Shown here one piece after another: positions 10,835 through 22,799 of a DNA stretch of 64,000 nt. This DNA is from Umbelopsis ramanniana AG (taxonomy: Eukaryota > Mucoromycota > Umbelopsidomycetes > Umbelopsidales > Umbelopsidaceae). The DNA is taken from positions 303,077 through 367,076 of the forward strand of contig NW_026252097.1 in the NCBI RefSeq assembly GCF_025399195.1. The letters are read 5' to 3'. Numbering within the stretch: the stretch's first letter is position 1; every line of letters begins with the position of its first letter. The notes beneath the pieces were generated by a model, which did not search any database, was not told where the DNA came from, and saw only the letters and a list, made by a program, of their open reading frames with translations. Position numbers and translations under genes: made by a program.

Positions 10835-13172
10835 GTTGGTAAAAGACAAGAACAGCGAAAAAAGGAATGCAAATGAGAAAACGTTCGGTTGGAGAGAAAG
10901 AGAAAGAGAAAGAGGTTTTTAAGGAAACCAAAAGGAAAGAAGAGCGGGGAGAGTGGGGGTGATGATCACAAAACTTTATGCTGCCTAAATTCTTTGATAA
11001 ACCATGGGATCCTCTACTACCTTTCTCTCCCAATTTTTACACAGCCGATCTCATCATTGGAGGACCTCTCATGACAAAACAGCGGTAAGTAACCACGATG
11101 GACGTGAGTGCCTCTCATGACGAAAATAGGATGAAATGACGCATATCTAGTAATTCCGTATTCCATCTGTAAAACCGCGCGTGCCAAAAAAATCCCATTT
11201 TCACTCCATGCTTTCCTACTGCCCTGTTCCAATCACTTGAAGGCATTGCAATGCATTTTAAAAAAGCAATGCTTGAAATCAGTCTGCATCTTACAAACAC
11301 TGTGGGCTTAATAAAGCAATCGAGGTAACCACATTTGTGTTTGGTGCCTTGGCCCCGAGACCACTACCTTTTGTAGAACTGGAGAGATCCAACGTAAGCA
11401 TGTGGATAACAAAGCGGTTCTTATTTGTGAGCATTTTGGATCTGCAGAGGTTGGGACCCCATTGCTTCGCCCTACTGACGTGACTTTCAGTGCCCTTGTC
11501 CACGGCTGGTTTAGACAGTGTCAAGACCCCGCCGCATGGAATAAAAAATCCAAATACGCAGTATAATAGCCGCTCAGCATCTCGTTCAGCTGCGAAATAC
11601 CGTGATCATGTAACATGGGTCAATTCACGTTTTGCGAAGCTAAATACGGGAAATGAAAATGGGATTTTCAGCTTATGGTCCATGCCAGTAAGGTCAGGCA
11701 TCCTTATTTTTGTCGACCAGGGCATTTTATTTGAAAATTATCTGTCCATTTTTCCGCGCATCCTGTGGTACGGACCTGTCGTTCCGGGCAAACCGACCGT
11801 AGTCATTCGTCTGCCCACCACCCCTCGCACTATAGCGCTCTACCTGTTCACAGCACATGAAAATACAAATACCTCTGGAACCGGCCTTTTGAGGTAAACC
11901 ACAACGAGAATATGCAATGCAGTATAAAAAAAAAATTACCTTTCTCAAAACAGTCGCCTCCACCTCTTATTCTTCTAGAGTGCTACGCGTACCCACTCGC
12001 ATTCGCTGAAGAAGGGCGCGTTGCATTGCAAGGAAGTTACAATATACCCCTTTTTGAGCCTGCTACCAGCAAGGCACTTGACGTCAAGCCCCCACCGTAA
12101 TTTTTTCATTTGGGTTTATTTATTTACTTACTTGCCGAAATGAAACGATATAATATAAATAACATTAAGGCCACAGCTCAGGTCAGGAACATACATCGTC
12201 CATGCAGGCAGCGAAAAGCAAATAAGCAGTGCATGGGTGGTTGCATCCGTATGCACCCCATAGGTTTTTGAGTTGAATGCAGGTCCATCCGGCAAAGACG
12301 TCACGACGACGAGAGATGGTCCGTGTACCATGTTTATTTCTCTATTTTAGTGCCATAGGGCAGCAGATCTGGGTTTCAGTGTAGCATTGACAATCCATGG
12401 ATGAAGACGATCATCACAGTTGGGGAAAGGATAGGATAGGTTAGCTATGTGGAGGAGTGACGAGTCGATGTAGAGGGAAGAAAAGCAAGTCAGTTGGGTA
12501 AGCCTCAACTGACACAAACATATCTTTTTTTTTTCTCACAGTCTATGGATTATTTCTAATGATATGTCCTGATGAGCGATCTCTTACAATTTGGTTGCCT
12601 CACCTTAATATGGCTAAAACAGCAATTTTTTGGGTTGCATGCTGAAGCGTAATCAATTTCTTTCAAATGAAGTGTGCCTTTTCCTGTGCCAATGATAAAG
12701 GGAATACCTTGCTCGCCACAAGCCGCTCATCGACTCTGCCTGGTGGAAAATCATGACAAGGACGATCGCTCACAGCCACTCTAATAACGTGAGCTGGTTT
12801 TCCCAGACCCACAAGCTCCTGTGTCAGGCCGCACAATGATTTAACTCACTTCGTAACACACTCAATTCCTCATGGCGACGCATGGGCGGGCGCGCACAAT
12901 CAGGATTCGTCAGTGACGAAAGTCTCATGAAATCAAGTGAGATAAGATGCATCATGACCATGTTGTTTATTGCGGAAATCAGATAGCTATTTCTACGAAA
13001 ACCCTTTTAAAATAGAATGTTCGTATCATTAGATGCTGAAATACAAATATTTTTTCAGGCTGGGCTTTTTCATGCGTGAGTAAGCCAGCTGAGCAGAGCT
13101 GTCGATGGGCGATCTCTGCGGAAAATGAACCAGCTGACATGGTGGCAAGCGGAGGGTCGTAAGCGAGAACGC
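10835..13172. other. Long intergenic region, no gene seen
   Basis: About 2.3 kb. One open frame of 135 codons at 11490-11897 (plus) has no recognisable domain, no initiator context and no splicing partners, and I treat it as chance. No tRNA A/B boxes were found. Nothing else is supported. Confidence 0.5.
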
Positions 13173-14115
13173 TTAGTCCCATTCCCAGTGGATGTTGACG
13201 CGGCCTTGAGCGAGGTTGGCAATCTTGACAAAGGCGGCAGGGCTCAAGTCAAGGGAGCCAGAAAGGCAGGGAGGGCATGTATCAACGATTTTGACACGAA
13301 CGGTACCCTTTGGTCCAGTCACCTTTGCGTATTTACCACAGTTGGGGTTGTTGTTGGGGTTAGGGTAGCTACCCATTTGAGGAGCATTCTGGAAGCGAAG
13401 GTAATATAATGAAATCAGAGCATGGACTTAATTGCTGTGAAACAAGAGCCATAAACTTACGAGGGCGGCAATCATATCAGTGTCTTTGTTGTCGTGGCCA
13501 CAGGACCCAAGACCGGGAGCATAGTAAGTTCCATCACCACTGTAGGTCTTGCTGCTGCTGGATGAGCTTGAGGATTTCTTAGTGGTGGTGGCAGCCTGAA
13601 ATAAGGGGGCGAAAAAGGTTAAATAAAATATTATGGCGACTTGGGAAATTTTTGGATGGAGAATTTGGTGATATCTGTCATCATACCTTCTTAGTGCTTT
13701 TCTTGGTGGATTTCTTGGTGGATTTCTTGGTGGATTTTTTGGTGGATTTTTTGGTGGTTTTTTGGCTGGAGGATTTGCTAACACAGTAGGTGGTGCCAAT
13801 GTGTAAGTTATTGCAAGAAGGGTTGTTGATGTTGCTATTCCAGCTGTACAAGTTGCTGAGAGAAATGTGATATTTGCTGGCAATAGATGAACAAGTATCT
13901 CCAGATTTAGCTATCAATATAAAAAGGTTTAGTCATCTACGCAACGGAAGGGGGTGCTCATTCAGATCGATATAGTTACCCTTGTAAGTCTTTGAGCAGC
14001 TTGCTCGCTTTTCGTACAGGGCACGACGAGGGAGTTCGACAACAGACTCAGGGGAAGCAAGTGCAACGGAGAAGGATGCGCACAGCGCAGCTATAACGAA
14101 TTGGAATGATTTCAT
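13173..14115 (-). CDS. Secreted LysM plus double-psi beta-barrel (expansin/RlpA-like) protein
   Basis: Four exons (13980-14115, 13687-13910, 13461-13595, 13173-13388) give 236 residues. The order is: signal peptide (about 1-20), a short pro-like region ending KR, one LysM domain (about 44-92: AKSGDTCSSIASKYHIS...NLYSWN, with four Cys, typical of fungal LysM), a linker of tandem KSTK units, a Ser run, then a DPBB domain (about 138-236: GDGTYYAPGLGSCG, CGKYAKVTGPKG, VKIVDTCPPC, LDLSPAAF). LysM binds chitin oligomers. DPBB proteins of this size lack the second expansin domain and loosen walls or act as Barwin/cerato-like secreted factors. The likely site is the cell wall or outside the cell. Exon boundaries follow domain borders. 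Confidence 0.92.
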
Positions 14116-15255
14116 GGCTTATGTATCAACGACCAGCGAAGAACAGGATTGAAATAAAGGACAGGAAAGGGATGAAGAGATGGTCAAAAGGCGGGAGGAT
14201 TAGAAAGATTTTTCTGTTGTAAATGAGATGAGCCGGGCCCTCTTCATGTGGACTCCGACTGATCTGTCGTAAATTGAAAGGAAGCATCTTTACATTCCGT
14301 GCTGCATATTTGATATGATCTTCTACTATCGCTTCTACTTTCAGCTACTGCCAACATCTTCCACGTGAAACAGGGGGTGTGCATCTGATAGTCTATTCGT
14401 CAGCGTATTCATTTTCTATTAAAAGCTATTGATTCTTAATGTTGCTGGGCATCTGAAATTAAAAACCTTTACTCCTCTAACAGCACTGTGTCACCATAAT
14501 ATTATGGGACAAACCTTTTCTATTACAAGAGGCTTGGCTGGCTTTCCTACAGTTCCCTCAACCTCTAAACAAGCAAAGGGTCCATTTCATTTCAACTGGT
14601 TACACATAAGCGATTCATCCATTCGACCCCTGGCAAAAACAGGGGTCATAGAAGTAAGGCGCGACGAACAGTTTTAGTTGAGAGTATTGGACGGTGAGGG
14701 TTTGGCAGCAGAAAAGGCGTCACTCTACATTTGGTACCTTAATTAAACGGTCTATTTTTGTTTTGCCTGTCTATCTTTGCATTGCATTTTTCTTGTATTG
14801 ATTTGACTGGCTTTCGAAGGTTCAGATTCGCAGTGATACGCTAGCTAAGCCGTAAAACATATCTATATCCGATCGGAAGGCGGTTCCTTGAGGTCGGTAC
14901 ACCCAAAAAGTGGATAAAGAACGAGGTCTAGCTGGAAAGGCCAAGACTTCGATCAAATTCGCCTGAGGCGTATCTAGATTACTTGCGATAAACATCCATT
15001 TATCTCTGGCCATTACTAGTAAAATCGCCAAGAGATTTGAAAAGGCTTTGCCTGCTCAAGCGAGATCAACAAACCATACACTTGGGATATTCAGCCGCCC
15101 CTCGCCTCCACGATCAGCATTCAATCCTGTGGTTTGTTATGCTGTTCCATTACTTTATTCAGTTGTGGGGACAGGTATCAGAGATAATGTTACATGTATA
15201 TTCAAATCACCCACTGATCGCTCTCTTTCTCTTTCTTTTCACTCCTCTTCGATCT
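14116..15255. other. Intergenic region, no gene seen
   Basis: Upstream region of the LysM-DPBB gene and 3' flank of the Doa10 gene. A CACGTG box lies at 14361. No coding or RNA gene was recognised. Confidence 0.55.
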
Positions 15256-18200
15256 CTAGATTGCATGTACAAGGGGAACAGGATTGGAAGCTGTAGAATC
15301 CTGAGGTGGTAAATTATGTAACTGTCGTCCAACCAGATACGTATCGTCTCGCACCGATTGAACCCAGGCGCTGGCCGCCTTAAAGCACAACGACGTTCCA
15401 CGATATACAAATACGATCAAACACGCAGTAGGATAGGCGAGACGTACGATCAGGTTTTGGATCGTAGCATTGTCAGGGGCTAACAGAAAAAAACAGGTTT
15501 AGCCCATCATCATCATTATCTCATATACAAGCAGAATGTCAAACTCACCAAGCACTTGTATAACCGCCCAAGCAACCAACGCCGGAATGATAATAGCGGC
15601 AAGCCCACCGATAATGACGGGGGCAAGGAACAGGTTCGTGGCTTGTCGAGCTTCAACTTCTAAAATACCGTTCGCAAACAGGTTGCGAAGTACTCTGCGC
15701 CAGTAATTTTCTGGTAGCCATGACAGGAAACCATATGTCAAGTTCATGTACACAACTCCAACCGACCAATCCTAGGTAACCGTGAAAAGATGTTAGTATG
15801 TTGGATTGGAAATGACTTTTCTGTTGATAAATAAAAATCAGATTACCTGTAAAAGGTTGGTGGCAATATCTTGTCTTGAAGACTTTCGGGTGGGAAGTAT
15901 AAAGTAGAGTTCAACGAACAATCCTACCAACATGGGCATCACCAGTCCAAATGCAAGCAAAATATAAGTAGTGTTTGCAACACGCATGCATGCATGCTTC
16001 AACTTTTCAAAGGCTCTGAACCAAGACATGTTCCATCTATCCGCTTGCAAAGCTACGATATTGCGAACCACATAGTCTGCAGCAAATGCTAAGGCCAGTA
16101 AAACGTGAAGACCAAGGAGGAACGAGTACAGGTCGTGTACAGAGTGATCCTTTGCAACATAGAATGTGAAGAGGTAACGGCCCATGATCACTAGCGGAAA
16201 CAAAAGCAAGGGTCAGAACATCATTCGCAAGTTGGATCACGAGCACTTGATGGACTACGCACAATCAAATAAAAATAAAAACGCCAACTTACATGGAACA
16301 ATAGTAGTGCAACAGGCTAGGATGGCTCCAGACAACCACATCAAGTAAAGGAAGAAGAAGATACGAGCACGGAATCTGGGAGGAATATACACCACCGTCG
16401 TGTTCAGCTCTTCTCCACCCAACGCAGTAGACGCTGGATGACCCATTTGACGTTCGACTTCATCAATAGGCTCATAAGTTTCAGGGTCGATGGGAACCAA
16501 CATCCGTCTTCCACGAATCACAGGGACACCATCGTGCTTCGGAGCTCGTATCAATTGACCATCTTTGACGAATTCAACCTCACCGTCGGCAGAGATTCCA
16601 TCTATCGAAAGATCGCCATGCGTGAGGTCAGGAATAGGAGCCCTGCGTCTCAAGAGGAATGCTTTCCAGGTTTTGCGAACATGTCTGCCTTCTTGCTCTG
16701 CATAACGACCATTAAACATGAACGAAGAAAGTCTTAATTGCCTTGAAACCGCTTTCCACCAGTTTTGCAGCAAGACTTTAAATCTGGCCTTCACTTTCAG
16801 CCGGCTCATGGTGGTCGGAATAACGACATGAGTGGCGATCAGGTCCACTGGATAAGAGAAGGTAGAATGCCTGAAAGCGAAATGACAAAATTTAAAAAAT
16901 CTTTTGGAATTTAGCCATTGGTAACATATTAGTTTCAGAACTTACTGCATTGACAACCTGAGTGGTAAAATGGAGCCTCCAAAGTGTGAAATAGAGAACA
17001 CAACGCTTCCAATACCAAACACAATCAATCCACCGTACAACAACGCACTGATACCAATTTTACGCAATTGGAACATCACGGGACGCTCCAATATTTCCTT
17101 GATGGGATGGAACTGGGGATCGTTGGGGTTTCGAATGAACCACATCACACCGGGTCGGACGACATCCCGACATAAAGTTACAAAGACAGCAAAGTGGAAC
17201 ATGAAGATAGTGCCAAGGAGCCAATGGAGAAAGGTCCAAATCCCAGGATTGGCCCGCCAGTAGTTGATGCGGCTGATCACCGTCGACTCGGGAAAGAGGG
17301 GCAGGGTAGACAGGTCTAGTAGAATTCCACAGACAAGGGGAAAGAGCATCAATTCAATGCCAATGAAGAAGGTGACTTTGAGAATTGCACCTTGTTGGCG
17401 AATAGCTTGCTGCAAAGCCCTTCCAACCGTTCGCCCATAAGCATTTCGAGATCTTGCTAAATACCATGACCCAATAGTAACCAAGACACCATAGCCGACA
17501 AGGATGCAAACCATGCGGTCTGAGCTATGATCCCCTAGAGCAAAACGGTACCAGTGTGTACGCATAGTGCTCAGTAATTGAACATAGTCGGTATCGACCA
17601 TCATTTGCCACCATGTGCCATCCATAGTTTGATTTTGAGTTAGTGTATGTGCTACTTCTTTCCCAAAAGAGTTATCGCCTGTGATACTCCAGACCTGGTA
17701 ACCCGCATTACTGTTTTTGACGCTAGATACCAGATGATTGAACCCATCCAAAATGTTCGATGCTGCAGGTGATGCTTGGAAGGCATCACGTATGCGGTAG
17801 GCATATGGCTCTGCTGCCTTTGTCGCTAACGGAAGTATGCCATCGAGAACAAGGTCAACAAGGGGGTCAATAATCAGTCGCAGAGTGTGAATGGGCGCTG
17901 TCACAAAGACGGTAGGAAACATCTGAAAATTTCCATACAATAAAAATGAACAAAAACATCATCTTAAATGACTTGCTCCCATTGTAGTCATCGTACTTAC
18001 CAGAATAAACGCTTTGCCGACAATATAGGGGGTCCACACTGCTGACCCAAGGCATCCAGCAATCAACAAAACCATCAAAGCAGCGTGCTGACCAAGTGGC
18101 ATGATATTGCCTCTTAATCCAATGGCCTCCAGGACGCCATCCAGATCATCGACTGCGTTTTCGAATTCAAAGTCCTCTTCATTGTTTCTTTGTTGCTGGT

Positions 18201-19470
18201 TGGCTTGGAGCTGATGAGCAAGTAAGGCTTGTCGAGCTGCATTTCCTTCGAACTGCGGTGGTGGGTGAACGTTGTTTGCAGCGGGCTGCCTAGGTTGAGC
18301 TCTTGCATGATCGAGTGCATGCCATTGTATATCGATAGCATTAGGCGCTTGGTTGTTCTCCTCATCGGTAGGTAGCAAGGCGGTAGATCCTTCGCCACCA
18401 TTTAATTCCTGGTCGTGTATGGAGCTAGGTTGAGTTATTGTAGCCGTTTCTTCTTCTTGATCAGAGTCGCGTTCAGAGTCCGAGTCAGATTCAGAATCAG
18501 ATGATGAAGAGGTAGCCTCGTTCAAAACGTTAGCTGCGAAACGGTTTGGTTCGGCTCTTGGTAGTTCATGTACTTCCAATACATCATTCACAGGAAGATC
18601 CGCCGGTGTATTTTGCATGATCCATTCTCGTAAAAGAAACATGGCAAAAAATGCCAAGATGACTACCAGCATAATCAATTGTCCTTCCATACAATCCGAT
18701 AAGAATGTTCTGCAAAAATCACCAATATAAATGATTGATGCCAATAAAATCCTCTATAACCACTCGAGTATTACCTGACATTCTTTTCGAATGGCGTGAG
18801 ATGAGAAGCTGTCTGGTTGCCTGTGGGCAATATGGCAGTTTCGTTTAAGGTTGGCTTTGGGTTCGTGTTGGGTGCCATGAGAATGTTCTCTCCACTCCAG
18901 AAATAAAACCGCCATGTCCATAGCGCGGCATACGGAACAGCAACGAGCCAAACGAAACCAACCAGTATGGCGCGCAGGATAGTCAGGATGACAAAGAAAC
19001 TGCGTCGAATGAACTGCGTAATAAACAATTGTATAGGTATTCTCTCTGGCATGTCCTCTCTATAGATTGGGGTGAATGTAAAGGGATGGTGACAAAGCTC
19101 GCAATATCTATAGGTGAAAACAGGTAAGGCTATGGAGGAGTTCAGAGCATATGCGTGTTACTTGGTGGCTTACTTCTTTTTACTATGCGACAACCATTCC
19201 GTCAAGCTATAGATGACAGGCAGATGAGCGAAATAAACATGAGTGCGTTGTTTGATGCAATAAAACCGTTATAAAATAGCTTCACTTGCCATTCTTGATG
19301 AACATATCGAATACTACCAGAGCACTTGCACGGATAAAACAAAGGTTGGTCCTCTGTAGCCTCGCAGCGGCATACTCGGCAAATTTCTGACAAGTGAGTA
19401 TTGGAATTAGACAATTGCAAGGGAAATGGCGATCATCAAGTCGATTGACGTTACCCTCTGAATCATCCAT
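15256..19470 (-). CDS. DOA10: ER-associated degradation E3 ubiquitin ligase, Doa10/MARCH6 type
   Basis: Ten exons: 19455-19470, 19290-19386, 19174-19206, 18775-19107, 18001-18709, 16946-17922, 16293-16870, 15847-16190, 15549-15771 and 15256-15479. They give 1,177 residues. The N-terminus is a RING-CH (C4HC3) finger: [34 protein letters not shown]. It is followed by the family's ...[12 protein letters not shown] junction, then many membrane helices and an acidic/Ser-rich cytosolic loop (about residues 210-330). The conserved middle TEB4-Doa10 region and a short cytosolic tail end the protein. Doa10 sits in the ER and inner nuclear membrane and, with Ubc6/Ubc7, ubiquitinates misfolded and short-lived proteins, including sterol-pathway enzymes. 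The intron at 19207-19289 uses a GC donor (GCAAGT); with it, the Cys and Leu of the finger join exactly as in the family. The yeast protein is somewhat longer (about 1,319). Confidence 0.95.
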
Positions 19471-20478
19471 GATTCACCACCTGTGCATCTGCAATTTCAA
19501 AGCGAGGTTAGAATCGGTCGCCATAGGTTATTTCCAGTGCTGGTCCAGCGGGGTTTAGAAAGCGCACGTGACAAGACTGCCCGTCCAGGCAAAGTGAAAG
19601 GATGTTTGCTGTCAGATACTGGCGAGAGAGGTATTTTCGCTCGAGCGTCCGTTGCACATTCTTTTTTCTTGCCCCACTCTATAACCGCACAGATCATAAC
19701 CCACTAAACCTTGATCAAATAAATTATATTTTATACCGTCTTCCCTTCTTTACAAGTCTGTTTAGTTGATTCCTTTTACTACCCAAGAGATCAGACGTTG
19801 ATATGCTCTTTAAATACGCCAAGTTCTTTAATACATTTTTGTATCGTCACCACCATCCTTTTACGCTGTTATCAAGCAACTTCGGAGAATGCAGGTTACT
19901 CCATTGTATCCTCAGACTCCGTGCGTTCCCTATTTCGTTATCTTCATGAAAAATGAGGTGTTACCAAAGCCCACCAGCTAAAATAAACAGATATGCGTAC
20001 TTAAACCCTCTATTATTGCTTATCTACATCTTTTCTAAAACCAAACGAAGCATGAAAGGGGTTAATCGCCTCTGTTATGGTAACGCGGTCGGAACAGGCA
20101 GGTAGAGTTTAGGGCATTGGTTTGGCAGCCAAAAGGGTCACGTGTGCCCCTGGGTTTGAAAGGTGATTGCCTATCACCAAGTTCACCGTACTTCTTGGCC
20201 AGTCTTATCACTCGACTGCTACTTTTGTTACTCTTTTGTACCATCTTCCTGCTCTGATTAATACAGTTACACCACTCCGGAACCTCAGTGACACTGATTT
20301 GCCACCTAAATTGGGAAAATATCGACGTTGGAGTATCCAATACTCTGCAGCTTGATTATCGCCTAAAAAACAATATATAGTCGATAAGATTTTTTTTTGC
20401 TAAAGTACGAACCTCCCACACTTTTCTTTTCTCTTTATTCAACTTTATTTCTCCATCTTAATAACACTTCTTTGAGCC
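19471..20478. promoter_or_regulatory. Divergent promoter region of Doa10 and RhoGEF genes
   Basis: About 1 kb without a gene. It holds two CACGTG E-boxes, at 19565-19570 and 20139-20144, the second as GTCACGTGTG. A CT-rich stretch (TTTTCTTTTCTCTTTATTC) directly precedes the RhoGEF start. Confidence 0.4.
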
Positions 20479-22441
20479 ATGAATTCTGCTGCAATGGCTG
20501 CTCTAACGCCGAGTAACGTCCACAATTCATACAGTTATGCTGATGACTTGGATATTGTCGATGACCTCGGTTACGATGATATCGACGACGGTTATATAGG
20601 CAAGTATACGCAGTGTATTGCTGCTTGAGCTTGGTAGTTTCATTATATATACGTCGAAGCTAATGTCTGACTTTGCTGCAGACGTGGAGAAAACTCATCA
20701 AAATCGCGAAGCTCATTTACGAGAGCTGTTCGTATCTGAGCAAGCTTATGTCGAAACTCTACAGGTCATCAAAAAATATTACCTGGAACCTCTGCGGGCA
20801 GAGGCTAAGAATCAAGCGCGCAAGTTTCTTGGCATGCAAAAGATCGTATGCACTGACCAAGAAGTAAATGCTTTGTTTACAAACCTGGAGTCCGTATATG
20901 AGGTACATCGCGAAATGCTTTCTTTATTGGAGGAGCGGTAAGTTAAATGTCGCATGCAAGTCAAGCCAGCCGATATATATTTTTTTTTTCCTTCCTTTCG
21001 TTACATTTATCTATTTTGGCTAATTCATCATTGTGCTTAGATTTTCTCGGTTATGGGGACCAACGCAAATCACCTGGGATATATTTCAGACTTCGGTAAG
21101 AGGCAAGCTTAGCAGCTAATGCAAAGTGAGCAAAATTATTCTAACACCGTCCTTTCATTAGCTCCCAAAACTCACTGTTTACGATCAATTTTTACGCGAA
21201 TTCCCGAGTGCATTGAACACCTATCAGAGATTGATAAAAATACCCGCCTTCAGAAAGTTTATGGAGGTAAATACTATGCATAAATCTGTAACAGGTTATG
21301 ATAACGATAAAGCTTACAAATTTGGATTGGGGTGTCAACAGTCTTGCCAAAAGGACTCATCGTGCAAAAAAACTAGCTTTTTGTATCTCATGAAGGAGCC
21401 TCTACATCGCATATCTGTGTACGCCAGTCTTATACCACTCATCATGACTGGTACCCCAATTATGCACCCGGACTACAATGGATTACGAGCCGCCACAAAA
21501 TGTATTAATGCTATCTCTGGACACCTTGTAGAAAGGTGAGAAACAATGTTTATGATAAGAGATAGCTTCTCAACAATATGGCTAATCAATATTTACTTGG
21601 GATAAATAGAATGGAAGCGGGCGATAACTTGTGGCAAATGGCCCATCTACAATCAAACGTTCTAAACATTCCAAACATCTTTTCACCGACCCGTAAACTC
21701 CTGTTATGCGGTAGCATGTACCGTGTCAACACACAAACTCAAAGTCTCAACCCTAACGTCGCGTTTGTATTGGAACCGCGAACGTACCTTCTCTTCAGCG
21801 ACATGCTTTTAGTGTGCAAGGCAAAAGGCGATAGCGGTCAGCTACATTATAAAAGCACAGTAGAAATTCGCGGCATGGATGTTCGAAACAAGCAATACAG
21901 AGAATCCAATCCATTCAATGTATTGGAGTTATCTCCCAGTAGTGCTAATCAAGATGACTGGATTGCCTCCAACGCCTTAATACCTTTGAACGCTCACGAG
22001 ATTCGATGCAATAACCAGGAGCAACATATGGAATGGTATCAAATGCTAAGGAAGGTTTTGTCAGACGTGAACAAGACAGCGACAGCCGTCACCACAAACG
22101 GTTAGTTAAGAAAGATCGTCAAATGCCAAGTGAATACCGTCATTTACTGAATTCCATTCTTTAATTTTTTAGGCTCAGAACGTACCAACGACTTTGGGAG
22201 AGCATCTACAAGAATATCGCTCATCTCGACGACGTCAACCTCCACAAGGTCAACTAAGTCAACTGAAGACGGCTTCACCTTTCCTGCCGTAAAAACACCC
22301 ACTTCACCTTCAGGATCGTTTGATTTGCAAAGCAAACCAAAACGGAATAAGGATATCGTTGTTCTTCCAGGGGCTCTCAAACAAGCGCCAAATCTCGTTG
22401 GCGGTATATATGGCGGAGGATTCGGGTTAGGGCGATACTGA
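20479..22441 (+). CDS. Rho guanine-nucleotide exchange factor (DH-PH)
   Basis: Seven exons (20479-20599, 20682-20937, 21041-21095, 21162-21266, 21342-21535, 21610-22100, 22173-22441), 496 residues. An acidic N-terminus (residues 1-40) leads into a Dbl-homology domain (about 48-245). Its CR1 helix reads RELFVSEQAYVETLQVI and its CR3 helix reads FLYLMKEPLHRISVYASLIP. A PH domain follows (about 275-395: RKLLLCGSMYRV, YLLFSDMLLVCK, EWYQMLRKV as its closing helix), then a Ser/Thr-rich tail. It should load GTP on Rho/Cdc42/Rac at the membrane. It is short for the family and has no extra domains, so the target GTPase is not clear. Intron 1 (20600-20681) has a GC donor: reading frame into DVEKTHQ requires phase 1, and only the GCAAGT site gives it. 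Confidence 0.93.
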
Positions 22442-22799
22442 AAAAGGCGGGAATGTAGACATACGTATGTCATTTGAATTATTTCCGACAATAAAAATTC
22501 CTGTAATTAGTGTATATCCATAGCCAAAAATGAAAAGGCTGCTATGAGAATCATGTAGAGTGCTAGCGAAGTGACTCAAGTGTCTTTGCAGTTTTTGAAA
22601 GAGGCGATTGGACCTCCAACGTTTCAGATAATTGATTGTCTCAGTAACGATGGCCCCAGTTGGTTGCGGCCTAGTGCGGAGACGCAAATCAATGACAGCA
22701 GCATCTAACTTTAACGTCATTTCGTCCGCTTATATGGCAGCGTTCAGAATTTTCTTCCTTTCTTCAACTGTTTCTCCATTCTACATACTACTCACACCA
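22442..22799. other. Intergenic: RhoGEF 3' end and glycerol kinase promoter
   Basis: Tandem spacing of 358 bases. A pyrimidine-rich leader (TTTTCTTCCTTTCTTCAACTG) lies just before the glycerol kinase ATG. The frame is open further upstream, but the residues there do not look like kinase sequence. No gene seen. Confidence 0.5.

Noticed and set aside
11490-11897. 135-codon plus-strand open frame
   Set aside because: Low-quality composition, no domain, no start context or splice partners in a 2.3-kb gene-free region.
12569-12580. Hammerhead-ribozyme-like CTGATGAG
   Set aside because: No GAAA core or pairing stems at the required distance; chance match.
15330-15410. tRNA-like B-box sequence (GGGTTCAATC on the minus strand)
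   Set aside because: No A box or cloverleaf could be drawn, and the stretch is the last exon of the Doa10 gene in the correct frame.
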